From the NCBI RefSeq assembly GCF_014192415.1, contig NZ_JACHXY010000001.1, positions 62,001 to 126,000 on the forward strand: a DNA stretch of 64,000 nucleotides, read 5' to 3'. The position numbers and the translations under genes are program-made. The notes under the pieces were generated by a model. The model did no database searches and was not told the origin of the DNA. It was given only the letters and a program-made list of their open reading frames with translations. Positions 44,853 through 53,766 of this stretch are shown piece after piece (positions within the stretch are counted from its first letter, which is position 1; the number at the start of each line of letters is the position of its first letter). The DNA comes from Microbacterium proteolyticum (GTDB lineage: Bacteria; Actinomycetota; Actinomycetes; Actinomycetales; Microbacteriaceae).

Positions 44853-45311
44853 TCACGGGCCCGCGAGCAGGCGCCCCCACGTGCCCACCAGCAGGTACGG
44901 TCCGAAGGCGATCGATGCACCGCGCATGCCGGCGAGCAGGGCTGCGGACGCGGCGACCCCTCCGGCGACGAAGCCCAGGGCGATCCCGGATGCCACCGCG
45001 TCGGGGCCGATCCACCCCAGTACCGCCCCGCAGAGACCCGCGAGCTTGACGTCACCGCCGCCGAACGATGCGGGCCGGGCGAGGTGCACGCCGAGGCAGG
45101 CGAAGAACGCCCCCGCCGCTCCCCCCACGACCCCGATCGCACGCAGCGGCTCACCGACCGCCACGGCGGCTCCGCCCAGCAGCACCAGCACCACTCCGGC
45201 ACCGGGCACGAGGACGGCGTCGGGCAGGCGGTGGGTGCGGGCGTCGATCACCGCGAGCACGACACCGAGCACGGCGAACACCGTCAGCGCCGGTGCGACG
45301 GCCCCTGGCAT
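44853..45311 (-). CDS. A24-family prepilin peptidase, short form
   Basis: The 152-residue membrane aspartyl protease has the first catalytic Asp in VIDARTHRLPDAV (about residue 22) and the second in the GxGD-type motif FGGGDVKLAG (about residue 86). It has about six hydrophobic segments. The N-terminal methylase domain of classic PilD is missing, as in TadV/CpaA-like enzymes. No pilin, tad or type II secretion genes occur in the window, so its substrates must be encoded elsewhere. Confidence 0.88.
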   Translation of the reverse strand: MPGAVAPALTVFAVLGVVLAVIDARTHRLPDAVLVPGAGVVLVLLGGAAVAVGEPLRAIGVVGGAAGAFFACLGVHLARPASFGGGDVKLAGLCGAVLGWIGPDAVASGIALGFVAGGVAASAALLAGMRGASIAFGPYLLVGTWGRLLAGP

Positions 45312-45319
45312 CCGGGATC

Positions 45320-45616
45320 TCAGGCGTCGAGCACGACGAGATCGACCACGACGGTCGCTCCGGGATCGATCCCCTCGGCGTCGCGCACCGCGCGCTTGAG
45401 CGGAAGGACGTAGACGTCATGGGCCTGCGGGAAGATCGACGTGCGCCAGCTCGATCCACCGATCGTCGCCTCCACCCGCACGCCCCCGAAGCCCCGGCGG
45501 AACGTCTGCGTCTCACGGATGTCGGCGCTGAGCTCGGGCGGCAGCGCGACGAAGTACCAGTCGCTGTCGCTGCGGGCCTCCCAGCGGAACACGTCGCCGT
45601 CGAATCGCACGATCAC
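45320..45616 (-). CDS. DUF1905 domain protein
   Basis: This 98-residue protein is a compact beta-barrel-like DUF1905 domain, with FDGDVFRWEARSDSDWYFVALP at the start. The FGGVRVEATIGGSSWRTSIFP and YVLPLKRAVRDAEGID stretches of the family follow. It has no known biochemical function. GAGGAGGT lies five bases before the GTG start, one of the strongest binding sites in the window. The prepilin peptidase gene follows after eight bases, so the two may share a transcript. Confidence 0.85.
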   Translation of the reverse strand: MIVRFDGDVFRWEARSDSDWYFVALPPELSADIRETQTFRRGFGGVRVEATIGGSSWRTSIFPQAHDVYVLPLKRAVRDAEGIDPGATVVVDLVVLDA

Positions 45617-45710
45617 GCGGACCTCCTCATGTCGCGGTCACCCTACTCCGGCCCTCCGACGCCGCCCGAGCACCGCCCCCTGGGGAGGAGGCGCCCACAC
45701 GTCCGACACG

Positions 45711-46121
45711 TCAGGCGTCGATCCTCGATCGACCGCGGCGCAGCATGCGTGAACGAACGACCGCATCGGCCGCGGCGGCGACCAGCACCGCGCTCGCGTA
45801 CACGAGCAGGTCGCGCGCGTCGAAGCCCGTGCCGAGCACCAACGCGATCGGAGGTATCCGCTCGGCGAGCGCGACCGGGAGTCCCGTCAGCTGCAGCAGC
45901 TCGACGAAGACGCACCACCCGGTGGCGGCGACGGCGAGGATCGGCCTGCCCGCCCGCGGCAGGAGCACGACGAGCCCGGCGTAGACGGCGACGGCGTACA
46001 GGGCATCGCCGGCGATGTCGGTCGCCGCCGATGAGGGCAGGACCTTCGCCACGACGAGCCCCGCCGCCACGACCACGGCGAGCGCTACCAACGCGACCGG
46101 ACGACGGCGCGGGGGCGTCAT
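45711..46121 (-). CDS. DUF2809 small membrane protein
   Basis: The 136-residue protein has four membrane helices. The family pattern is seen in DIAGDALYAVAVYAGLVVL, WCVFVELLQLTGLP and GTGFDARDLLVYASAVL; the E of FVELLQ and the D of FDARDL are the conserved charges. The function is unknown; the fold is VanZ-like. Its ATG overlaps the mug stop as ATGA, so it is translated together with the DNA glycosylase. Confidence 0.82.
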   Translation of the reverse strand: MTPPRRRPVALVALAVVVAAGLVVAKVLPSSAATDIAGDALYAVAVYAGLVVLLPRAGRPILAVAATGWCVFVELLQLTGLPVALAERIPPIALVLGTGFDARDLLVYASAVLVAAAADAVVRSRMLRRGRSRIDA

Positions 46122-46684
46122 GCCGGCACTCCGGCCGCGCGAGCGGGTTCCGCGTAGGCGCGGGCCAACGTGGCGACGGTGTCGTGCGCGTTCAGGCCGC
46201 TGGGATTGGGCAGCACCCACGTCGGCACATCGGCGATCGACTCCTCTTGCCGGCCGGCGACGGCGCGGGGGCGTTGGAATCCCTGTCGATACGCCGTCAC
46301 ACCCACGACCGCCACCGCCCGCGGACGCCACGCCGCCACACGGTCCGTGAGCGCCGCGGCCCCGGCGCGCAGTTCGTCGCGTGAGAGCTCGTCGGCGCGC
46401 GCGGTCGCGCGGGCGACGAGGTTGCTCACCCCGACACCGGCGTCGAAGATCATGCGACGGTCGTCGTCGCCCAGTTCCTCGGCGTATCGCGGCAACCGGG
46501 GCAGCACGCCGGCCTCCACGAGCGCGGGCCAGAACCTGTTGCCCGGACGTGCGAACGGGGTGCCCGTCGCCGCGGTCCACAGCCCCGGGTTGATGCCCAC
46601 GAAGAGCAACCGCACCCCCGACTCGACGAGGTCGGGGATGGTGGCATCCCGGAACGACTCCAGTTCGGCGCGCGTGAAACCCAT
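46118..46684 (-). CDS. mug: Mug-type G/U mismatch DNA glycosylase
   Basis: The 188-residue uracil-DNA glycosylase superfamily enzyme has motif 1 LLFVGINPGLWTAATG (with the Asn of GINPG) and motif 2 LPNPSGLNAH. It also has GNRFWPALVEAGVLP, typical of the Mug/TDG family, which removes uracil and etheno-bases opposite G. The ATG lies six bases after a CATAGT -10 box, so expression is probably leaderless. It diverges from the alpha/beta hydrolase gene. Confidence 0.92.
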   Translation of the reverse strand: MGFTRAELESFRDATIPDLVESGVRLLFVGINPGLWTAATGTPFARPGNRFWPALVEAGVLPRLPRYAEELGDDDRRMIFDAGVGVSNLVARATARADELSRDELRAGAAALTDRVAAWRPRAVAVVGVTAYRQGFQRPRAVAGRQEESIADVPTWVLPNPSGLNAHDTVATLARAYAEPARAAGVPA

Positions 46685-46690
46685 GAGACC

Positions 46691-46696
46691 ACTATG
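46691..46696 (-). promoter_or_regulatory. -10 box of a leaderless promoter (mug)
   Basis: On the minus strand CATAGT ends six bases before the mug ATG. Confidence 0.45.
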
Positions 46697-46741
46697 ACCA
46701 CTACCCCGAGCGGGGATCGTGCATCTGCCAGGATCGGAGGA

Positions 46742-47539
46742 ATGGATGCCGTGCCCTCCCTGACCGAGATGCCCACGCCGCAGTACGTCATCGTCGGCGA
46801 CAATGTGCGCCTCGCGACGTACACGTGGGGCGACGCCGACGCCCACCCCGTGCTGTGCGTCCACGGCTTCGGCTCGAGCACACGCGACAACTGGGTCAAC
46901 ACCGGTTGGGTGCGCGATCTGCTGCGCGCCGGGTTCCGCGTGGTCGCCGTCGACCAGCGCGGGCACGGATCGAGTGACAAGCCGTTCGACGCCGCGTCGT
47001 ACACGATGCCCACCCTGGTGTCCGACCTCGTCGCGGTGCTCGACACCTATCTGCTCGATTCCGTCCGCTACCTCGGGTACTCCCTCGGCGGTCGTGTCGG
47101 GTGGCAACTGGCGGTCGACGCGCCCGAGCACGTCGAGCGGGCCGTCCTCGGCGGGATCCCCGACGGTCGCCCCCTGGCACGCCTGAAGGTCGAACAGGCT
47201 CGGGCGTTCCTCGACCACGGAACCCCGGTGGAAGACGCCACGACCCTGCGCTACGTCTCGCTCGCCGAGCGCGTGCCGGGCAACGATCTGCGTGCACTCG
47301 TCGCGATCGCCGAGGGCATACGCTTGGGCGAGACCGACCCCGACCCGGCCTCGCCGCCGCAGCAGCCGGTGCTGATCGCCACCGGCACGGAAGACCCGAT
47401 CCACGACCAGTCCGCCCACCTCGCTTCGCTGCTGCCGCGGGGCGAGTTCGCCGACATCCCCGGACGCCACCACGTCAACGCCCCCGGTGCGCGCGCGTTC
47501 CGCGACGCGGGTCTGAGCTTCCTCGCGCGCGACGTCTGA
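46742..47539 (+). CDS. Alpha/beta hydrolase
   Basis: The 265-residue enzyme has the oxyanion segment CVHGFGSSTRDNW, the nucleophile elbow YLGYSLGGRVG with Ser near 115, and the terminal catalytic His of IPGRHHVNAPG. Substrate unknown; the fold fits esterases and epoxide hydrolase-like enzymes. GGAGG is only one base before the ATG chosen, so translation may be leaderless (CAGGAT seven bases upstream) or may start at the GTG three codons later. An ATG 16 codons upstream is less likely. Confidence 0.88.
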   Translation: MDAVPSLTEMPTPQYVIVGDNVRLATYTWGDADAHPVLCVHGFGSSTRDNWVNTGWVRDLLRAGFRVVAVDQRGHGSSDKPFDAASYTMPTLVSDLVAVLDTYLLDSVRYLGYSLGGRVGWQLAVDAPEHVERAVLGGIPDGRPLARLKVEQARAFLDHGTPVEDATTLRYVSLAERVPGNDLRALVAIAEGIRLGETDPDPASPPQQPVLIATGTEDPIHDQSAHLASLLPRGEFADIPGRHHVNAPGARAFRDAGLSFLARDV

Positions 47540-47728
47540 GGCGCCCACCCCCACCACCTCGCGTGCGGTGCGGTTTTCGATTCTGCGCCCCGGCGGAGGC
47601 GGGGACGGGACGTCCAGCGGGTGAGCGGATGCCGCGGCTCGGCGTCGCCTCCCCTCCGTCACGCGCGTGCGCGGCGCGGGATTTCGCGCGATACGACGGT
47701 TTCCGCGTTGTTACACCTCCGTGAAAGT

Positions 47729-47750
47729 CGACATCATCATTGATTTGTCG
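47729..47750. promoter_or_regulatory. Candidate Lrp-type operator upstream of the regulator gene
   Basis: CGACA and TGTCG flank an AT-rich 12-base centre 28 bases before the Lrp ATG, in the only AT-rich stretch of a 238-bp gap. AsnC/Lrp proteins commonly autoregulate through such imperfect AT-centred palindromes. Confidence 0.35.
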
Positions 47751-47777
47751 TCGAGTGCGCTGATACCGTCGCGCAAC

Positions 47778-48248
47778 ATGAGCACCTCGATCGAACGCAA
47801 CGCCGTTCTCGATCGCCTCTCCAAGGCGATCGTGGAGCAGTTGCAGGAGGACGGACGCCGCTCGTACGCCGAGATCGGCAAGGCCGTGGGCCTCAGCGAG
47901 ACCGCGACGCGCCAGCGCGTGCAGAAGATGCAGGATGCCGGCATCCTGCAGATCGTCGCGGTCACCGATCCGCTGCAGCTGGGCTTCGCACGCCAGGCCA
48001 TGATCGGCGTGCGCGTCTCGGGTGACACGAGGGTGGCGGCCGCGCAGATGACGGAACTCCCCGGCGTGACGTACGTCGTCTCGACCGCGGGGTCGTTCGA
48101 CCTCCTGGTCGAGGTCGTGTGCGAGAGCGACGACGACCTCATCGACCTGCTCAACGACCGCATCCGCTCGCTACCCGACATCGTCTCGACCGAGACGTTC
48201 GTCTACCTCAAGCTCCACCGTCAGCTCTACAACTGGGGAACACGATGA
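47778..48248 (+). CDS. Lrp/AsnC family regulator of the amine module
   Basis: The 156-residue regulator has the AsnC winged helix (AIVEQLQEDGRRSYAEIGKA, VGLSETATRQRVQKMQDAGI) and a C-terminal RAM effector domain (about 80-150) ending in ETFVYLKLHRQLYNWG. The ATG (MSTSIERNAV) begins after an AT-rich promoter region; upstream in-frame residues are implausible. Its TGA overlaps the aminotransferase ATG as ATGA, so it most likely controls the adjacent aminotransferase and permease in response to their substrate. Confidence 0.93.
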   Translation: MSTSIERNAVLDRLSKAIVEQLQEDGRRSYAEIGKAVGLSETATRQRVQKMQDAGILQIVAVTDPLQLGFARQAMIGVRVSGDTRVAAAQMTELPGVTYVVSTAGSFDLLVEVVCESDDDLIDLLNDRIRSLPDIVSTETFVYLKLHRQLYNWGTR

Positions 48249-49639
48249 CCCTTCTCGACACCGACCAGAACTCCACCCTCCAGGCGAAAGCCCGCGACCA
48301 CCTCTGGATGCACTTCTCCCGTCAGTCGGTGATGACCGACGGCCCCGGCGTCCCGATCATCGTCAAGGGCGAGGGCCACCACATCTTCGACTCCACCGGC
48401 AAGCGCTACATCGACGGCCTCGCCGGGCTGTTCGTGGTCAACGCCGGCCACGGGCGACGACGCATCGCACAGGCGGCGGCGAAGCAGGCCGAAGAGCTGG
48501 CGTTCTTCCCGCTCTGGTCGTACGCCCACCCCGCCGCGATCGAACTCGCCGAGCGTCTCGCGAACCTCGCCCCCGGCGACCTCAACCACGTCTTCTTCTC
48601 CACGGGCGGCGGCGAGGCGGTCGAGACCGCGTTCAAGCTGGCGAAGCAGTACTGGAAGACCCAGGGCAAGCCGTCGAAGCACAAGGTGATCTCCCGCGCG
48701 ATCGCTTACCACGGCACGACGCAGGGAGCCCTGGCCATCACGGGCCTGCCCGTCATGAAGCACATGTTCGAACCCGTCACCCCGGGCGGCTTCCGCGTGC
48801 CGAACACGAACTACTACCGCGCCGAGGAGTCCGGTTTCGGGGGCGGCACCCCCGAGGAGTTCGGCCTGTGGGCCGCCGACCGCATCGAGCAGATGATCCA
48901 GTTCGAGGGGCCCGAGACGGTCGCGGCGGTCTTCCTCGAACCGGTGCAGAACGCCGGCGGATGCTTCCCCGCCCCGGCGGGATACTTCCAGCGGGTGCGC
49001 GAGATCTGCGACAAATACGACGTGCTCCTCGTCTCCGACGAGGTCATCTGCGCCTTCGGGCGTCTCGGGCATTACTTCGGCGCCAGCGCGTACGACTACC
49101 AGCCCGACATGATCACGTTCGCCAAGGCCGTCACGAGCGGCTACTCGCCGCTGGGGGGCACGATCATCAGCGACCGCGTCTACGAGCCCTTCGCGCACGG
49201 CGACGCATCCTTCCCGCACGGCTACACCTTCGGCGGGCACCCGGTGTCGGCCGCGGTGGCGCTGGAGAACCTCGATGTCTTCGAGGAGGAGGGGCTGCTC
49301 GAGAACGTGCGCACCAACTCCCCCGTCTTCCGCTCGACGCTGGAGCAGCTTCTCGACCTGCCGATCGTCGGAGACGTGCGCGGCGACGGCTACTTCTTCG
49401 GCATCGAGCTGGTGAAGGACAAGGCGACGAAAGAGACGTTCGACGACGACGAGTCCGAACGGTTGCTGCGCGGCTTCCTGTCGAAGGCCCTGTTCGACGC
49501 CGGCCTCTACTGCCGCGCCGACGACCGTGGCGACCCCGTCATCCAGCTCGCTCCGCCCTTGACCATCGGCCCGTCCGAGTTCATCGAGATCGAACAGATC
49601 CTCCGCGCGACCCTCACCGAGGCGGCGAACCGCCTCTGA
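48245..49639 (+). CDS. Class III aminotransferase, putrescine/omega-amino acid:pyruvate type
   Basis: The 464-residue PLP enzyme belongs to fold type I class III. It has FFSTGGGEAVETAFKLAKQYW (in parts: STGGGEAVETA near 117-127), the PLP Asp in LLVSDEVICAFGRLG and the Schiff-base Lys in ITFAKAVTSGYSPLGG. Length and sequence style match putrescine, GABA or beta-alanine:pyruvate aminotransferases. The downstream permease resembles PuuP, so putrescine is the favoured substrate, but this is inference. It is translationally coupled to the Lrp gene. Confidence 0.9.
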   Translation: MTLLDTDQNSTLQAKARDHLWMHFSRQSVMTDGPGVPIIVKGEGHHIFDSTGKRYIDGLAGLFVVNAGHGRRRIAQAAAKQAEELAFFPLWSYAHPAAIELAERLANLAPGDLNHVFFSTGGGEAVETAFKLAKQYWKTQGKPSKHKVISRAIAYHGTTQGALAITGLPVMKHMFEPVTPGGFRVPNTNYYRAEESGFGGGTPEEFGLWAADRIEQMIQFEGPETVAAVFLEPVQNAGGCFPAPAGYFQRVREICDKYDVLLVSDEVICAFGRLGHYFGASAYDYQPDMITFAKAVTSGYSPLGGTIISDRVYEPFAHGDASFPHGYTFGGHPVSAAVALENLDVFEEEGLLENVRTNSPVFRSTLEQLLDLPIVGDVRGDGYFFGIELVKDKATKETFDDDESERLLRGFLSKALFDAGLYCRADDRGDPVIQLAPPLTIGPSEFIEIEQILRATLTEAANRL

Positions 49640-49774
49640 CGAACCGGGGATGCCGAGCCCACCCCGTTCGGCATCCTCACCCGCCCCTGCTCCACGGCCC
49701 GACCCCGGCCGACACGTCCGCTCCCACTCAGAGCGGTGCTCCGCGTGCTGTACCCCGCCTTCAGCCCCACGGAC

Positions 49775-49832
49775 GCGACACCCGATCGCGCCCCGCACCC
49801 GCTCGCGCGACACCCGATCGCGCCCCGCACCC
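49775..49832. repeat. Two 26-bp direct repeats before the permease
   Basis: The 26-base word beginning GCGACACCCGATCGCGCC occurs at 49775-49800 and again at 49807-49832, a 32-base period, ending three bases before the AGGAGG of the permease. It could be a regulator site or a recent small duplication. Confidence 0.7.
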
Positions 49833-49835
49833 TCT

Positions 49836-49843
49836 AGGAGGAG
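49836..49843 (+). promoter_or_regulatory. Strong ribosome binding site followed by ACG
   Basis: AGGAGGAG is a near-perfect Shine-Dalgarno sequence. Counting from AGGAGG, the spacing to the codon ACG at 49846 is four bases; no ATG, GTG or TTG lies within 20 bases in any frame. This decides the unusual start of the permease. Confidence 0.75.
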
Positions 49844-49845
49844 CC

Positions 49846-51270
49846 ACGAACGAGAACATCGCCGCCCCGACGGCCACGCCCGGCTCGGCAGCAAAGCTCG
49901 CCCGCACCCTCGGCCTCTGGTCGATCGTGGGTCTCGGCCTCGGCTACATGACCCCGACCGTCGTCTTCGACACCTTCGGCCTCGTGGCCGACGAGACGAA
50001 CAACGTCGTCCCCGCGGCTTACGCGGTGGCCCTCATCGTGCTCGCCTTCACCGCCGTGAGCTACGGCAAGATGGTCCGGGTCATCCCGAGCGCCGGCTCC
50101 GCCTACACCTACGCCCGTGAGTCGATCCATCCCGGCGTCGGCTTCGTCGTCGGGTGGACCGCCCTGACCGACTACCTGCTGCTCCCCATGGTCAACGCGC
50201 TCATCCTGCGCAGCTACATGGAGGCGCTGTTCCCCGACGTCCCCGGCTGGCTCTGGGTCGTCGTCTTCACCGCGGGCGTCACCGGCGTCATCTACCTGAC
50301 GATGCGCGGGACCTCGAACATCAACATGATCCTGCTGGTGTTCTCGATCCTCGTCATGACGGTGTTCGTCGTGATGGTGGTGGTGCAGCTCGTCGGCGGA
50401 GCGGGCGCGGGGACGGCCGTCTCGCTCGCGCCCTTCGTCCACGACGACGTGCAGTTCGGCGCCGTCCTGGCGGGCGCCACGATCGTGTGCTTCTCCTTCA
50501 TCGGCTTTGACGCGGTGTCGATGTACTCCGAGGAGGCCAAGTCGCCCAAGATCATGCCCCGCGCGATCCTTCTTACCCTCGTCGCGGGCGGGGTCATCTT
50601 CCTCATCGCGGCGTACGTCACGCAGCTGCGCTTCCCCGACGCGTCGGCGTTCCCGCCCGAGGCGATCGAGAACAGCACCCTGCCCGAGATCGGTGTGCAG
50701 GTGGGCGGACCGGTGTTCCAGGCCGTGCTCACCGCGGCCGGGTTCGCCGCGACCCTCGCGTCGTGGCTCGCCTCGCACGCGTCGGTCTCGCGGATGCTGA
50801 TGGTGATGGGGCGCAACAACGTGCTGCCCCGCCGCATCTTCGGCTTCGTCAACCCCAAGACGCACACCCCGACGATCTCGATCATCATCGTCGGCCTCGT
50901 CAGCCTGCTGGCGATCTCGTTTACCCTCGAGCAGATCGCGGCGTACATCAACTACGGCGCGCTCGTGGCCTTCACCTTCGTGAACGTCTCGGTGATCGCA
51001 TGGTTCGCCATCCGCAAGGGGCTGCGCAAGACGCCCGGAGACATCTTCCGCTACATCGTGATGCCGGGGATCGGTGTGCTCCTCACGGGACTGCTGTGGG
51101 TCAACCTCGACGCGCACGCGCTCATCGGCGGTCTCATCTGGACCAGCCTCGGCGTGGTGTACCTCGTCATCCTCACGAAGGGCTTCCGTCGCCCGATCGC
51201 CTCGTTCGATGAGAACCAGCCGGTGACGGGCTTCAACAAGACGGTGCCGGGCCCGCGCTCGGACGCGTGA
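49846..51270 (+). CDS. APC-family permease similar to putrescine importer PuuP, apparent ACG start
   Basis: The 474-residue transporter has twelve membrane helices. Family features match PuuP closely: GYMTPTVVFDTFGLV in helix 1, GSAYTYARESIHPGVGF, DYLLLPMVNALI, CFSFIGFDAVSMYSEEAKSP and YINYGALVAFTFVNVSVI. It probably imports putrescine or a related amine for the aminotransferase upstream. The reading frame up to the binding site offers only ACG (ACG-AAC-GAG-AAC) as start; the next GTG would remove part of helix 1. Either ACG is used or an ATG has mutated. Confidence 0.88.
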   Translation, partial: TNENIAAPTATPGSAAKLARTLGLWSIVGLGLGYMTPTVVFDTFGLVADETNNVVPAAYAVALIVLAFTAVSYGKMVRVIPSAGSAYTYARESIHPGVGFVVGWTALTDYLLLPMVNALILRSYMEALFPDVPGWLWVVVFTAGVTGVIYLTMRGTSNINMILLVFSILVMTVFVVMVVVQLVGGAGAGTAVSLAPFVHDDVQFGAVLAGATIVCFSFIGFDAVSMYSEEAKSPKIMPRAILLTLVAGGVIFLIAAYVTQLRFPDASAFPPEAIENSTLPEIGVQVGGPVFQAVLTAAGFAATLASWLASHASVSRMLMVMGRNNVLPRRIFGFVNPKTHTPTISIIIVGLVSLLAISFTLEQIAAYINYGALVAFTFVNVSVIAWFAIRKGLRKTPGDIFRYIVMPGIGVLLTGLLWVNLDAHALIGGLIWTSLGVVYLVILTKGFRRPIASFDENQPVTGFNKTVPGPRSDA

Positions 51271-51487
51271 CCTGAGCCACCGGGCCGCGGCATCCTCTCC
51301 TTCTTCCGGGAGGGATGCCGCGGCCGCGGCGCGTGCGAAGGGAGGGGATCAGTCCCGCCCGACGTGCCGGCGACGGCCGCCGTGCACACCGTGGGGCGGA
51401 CGGTCCGGGGCGACCGCGGGGATGCCGTGAACGCGCCCGCCGCCTCACCCGCACGAGACGTAATCACGACCCGCCTCAGCCCGCCGG

Positions 51488-51493
51488 TAGACT
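51488..51493 (+). promoter_or_regulatory. -10 box of a leaderless promoter (jetABC operon)
   Basis: TAGACT ends seven bases before the jetA GTG, with no ribosome binding site between. The 230 bases from the permease to here hold nothing else I can support. Confidence 0.55.
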
Positions 51494-51500
51494 GCAGCCA

Positions 51501-52976
51501 GTGACCCGCACCCGCGCCGAAGCCGCCTACCTGCGATCGGTCACGGCGTTCAAGAACCCCACGCTCGATCTGCTGCACGGCCGGTTCGCCCCCTTCGTCG
51601 TGGCCGTGCTGTCGGTGGTGTTCTCACCCGATAGATCCGCTGTGGCCGTCGCCGACGCGCACGTCGAGGTCGCCGAGGCCATCGACGAACTGCGCGCCGC
51701 GGGCCTCGACACCGACGACGACCGCCGCATCCCCGCCGGTTCCGCACGGGAGATCTGCCGCGGATGGGTGCGCGTGGGGTGGCTGAGCCTGCAGATCGAA
51801 GACGACGTCGAGGTGTACCGCCTGTCGGCGCACGCGGTGGGTGCGCTCGAGATCGCCGGTCGCGCGGGCGGCGGTCGGGCCCGCGTGTCGCGCTCGCGTG
51901 TGCGCACGCTGCTCGACGCGGTCGAGCGGCTCGCCCGCGACGCCGAGAGCGACCCCGACCGTCGTCGCGAGGTGCTGCTCGCGGAGCGGGAAGCCATCGA
52001 TGCCGAACTCGCGGCGCTCGAGCAGGGCGTCGTCGAGCCGCTCGACGACGAGCACCTGCTCGAAGAGGCCGAGAACGTCATCCATCTCGCCCGCGAGCTG
52101 CCGGCCGACTTCTCCCGCGTCGCGGAGTCCATCGCCGCGATGCAGCGGGATGTCGTCGCGGAGCTCCGCCGCGACGTACGCCCCACCGGCGAGGTGCTGC
52201 GCGAGTACCTCGAACGCGGCCGCCAGGTGATGCGGGCCACCCCCGAGGGCCGGGCCTTCCAAGGCGCGCTGCGCCTGATCGGCGATCCCGAGCACATCGA
52301 CGACCTGACAGACCAGCTGCATGCCGTGCTCACCCAGCCGTTCTCGCGTCTCATGACCGCCGAACAGCGAGGGGAGTTGGATGCCATCGCCCGCCGCGTC
52401 GAGGCCGGTGTGCAGGAGGTGCTCACCGCCCAGCGCCGCGCGTCGCACGTCATCACCGCGCAAGTGCGCACGCACGACCCCATCCGCGATCGCCAGGTCG
52501 ACGACCTGCTCCGCGGTGTCATGGCCGGCCTCCACCGGTGGAGCCAGACCCGCGCCCCGGGACGAGTGGAGCCCGTGCGCACGCTGCCGCTGGCCGACAT
52601 CGGGCATCTCCGGCAGTCGCTCAGCGACGTGCGTCCGAGCGGTACGCCCGAGCCCCTGGCATCCGAAGCTCCCGACGTGGAATTCGCCGGCGTCGACACG
52701 CGCGCCTGGGGCGGACCGCACTACGCCGAACTCGAGGCCTACGTCGCCACTCTCGGCCAGGGCTTCGACCTGGCCACCGCCTTCGCCGGCGCCGACGCCG
52801 GCACCCGCCGCCCGGTCGACCTCGTGGGCCTGCTCGAGATCGTGCACCGCGGCGGCCTGACCGAGACCGATGACGTCTCGATCGTCGAGGCCGTACGCCC
52901 CGACGGCACCATCCGCCGGTTCGCCTTCGCGGCGGTCACAGCCGGGGGCACGAGAGAAAGCGACACCGATGACTGA
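51501..52976 (+). CDS. jetA: JetA/MksF-like kleisin subunit of a Wadjet-type SMC complex (DUF3375)
   Basis: The 491-residue protein matches DUF3375, the MukF/kleisin-like subunit JetA. It starts [20 protein letters not shown], has a winged-helix N-terminal half (about 1-130), a helical coiled-coil middle (about 140-300, many Arg/Glu/Leu) and a C-terminal domain ending with [15 protein letters not shown]. In Wadjet and MksBEF systems this subunit bridges the SMC heads. jetB overlaps its end by eight bases, so the three genes are one operon. Confidence 0.9.
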   Translation: MTRTRAEAAYLRSVTAFKNPTLDLLHGRFAPFVVAVLSVVFSPDRSAVAVADAHVEVAEAIDELRAAGLDTDDDRRIPAGSAREICRGWVRVGWLSLQIEDDVEVYRLSAHAVGALEIAGRAGGGRARVSRSRVRTLLDAVERLARDAESDPDRRREVLLAEREAIDAELAALEQGVVEPLDDEHLLEEAENVIHLARELPADFSRVAESIAAMQRDVVAELRRDVRPTGEVLREYLERGRQVMRATPEGRAFQGALRLIGDPEHIDDLTDQLHAVLTQPFSRLMTAEQRGELDAIARRVEAGVQEVLTAQRRASHVITAQVRTHDPIRDRQVDDLLRGVMAGLHRWSQTRAPGRVEPVRTLPLADIGHLRQSLSDVRPSGTPEPLASEAPDVEFAGVDTRAWGGPHYAELEAYVATLGQGFDLATAFAGADAGTRRPVDLVGLLEIVHRGGLTETDDVSIVEAVRPDGTIRRFAFAAVTAGGTRESDTDD

Positions 52977-53766
52977 CGTCGACGCCCTCGCCCGTCCGGA
53001 CGACACCGACACCCCCGCCTTCATCGCCCCCGTCGCGATGGAGAACGACCCCGACGCCCTGTTCGCGGGCGACCGCGGCATCCTCGACGCCGAGGTGCGG
53101 CGCGTGCTCGTGCGCATTCTGCAGCGCCGATTCCTGCTCGCCGAGAGCTCTCCCGCCGAGTGGAAGCTGCTGATCGAACACCAGCAGATGATCGAGTCGC
53201 GTCTGAACGACCTGTTCGTGCGGCTGGTGGTCGATCACTCCCGGGGCGTGGCGTACAAGGAGCAGGTGCGCAGCGACGAGCTCGACGTGCCGATCCTGTT
53301 GAAAGACGAGGCGTATTCGCGCGCCGAGACGCTCGTGCTCGTGTACCTGCGCACGGTGTTCCAGCGCGAGACCACGGCCGGCAGCGCCTCGGCCCGCGTC
53401 GACGTCGAAGAGGTCGAGCAGACCGTGCTGACCTACTTCGCCGAGAGCGACGGCACGCGCGCCAGCCAGCAACGTGCCGTGCGCACGGCGATCGCACGCC
53501 TGGACCGCGAGGGCATCGTCGAAGAGGAGTCCGAGGGTCGCTACCGCATCGGCCCCCTCATCGAAGTCGTGCTGAGCGCCGAAACGCTCCGCGAGCTCCA
53601 GCGATGGCTCGACGAGCAGACGCAGGATGCCGGCTCCTCGGCGCCGCGCGAGACCGAAGCACCCGCGCCCACGCCCCCGGACACGCACCCCCAGGATGCC
53701 GGGGCGGGGGCTTCGCGTGCGCCCGAGGTCTCGGCATCCGACATCTCCGAGGGAGGCCTCTCATGA
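52969..53766 (+). CDS. jetB: JetB/MksE-like subunit (DUF4194)
   Basis: The 265-residue protein matches DUF4194, the MukE-like winged-helix subunit that clamps the kleisin. Landmarks are [17 protein letters not shown] (about 43-59), [38 protein letters not shown] and the wing [22 protein letters not shown] Pro/Ala-rich tail of about 45 residues is longer than usual. The ATG overlaps the jetA stop (ATGACTGA) and its own stop overlaps the jetC ATG. Confidence 0.9.
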   Translation: MTDVDALARPDDTDTPAFIAPVAMENDPDALFAGDRGILDAEVRRVLVRILQRRFLLAESSPAEWKLLIEHQQMIESRLNDLFVRLVVDHSRGVAYKEQVRSDELDVPILLKDEAYSRAETLVLVYLRTVFQRETTAGSASARVDVEEVEQTVLTYFAESDGTRASQQRAVRTAIARLDREGIVEEESEGRYRIGPLIEVVLSAETLRELQRWLDEQTQDAGSSAPRETEAPAPTPPDTHPQDAGAGASRAPEVSASDISEGGLS

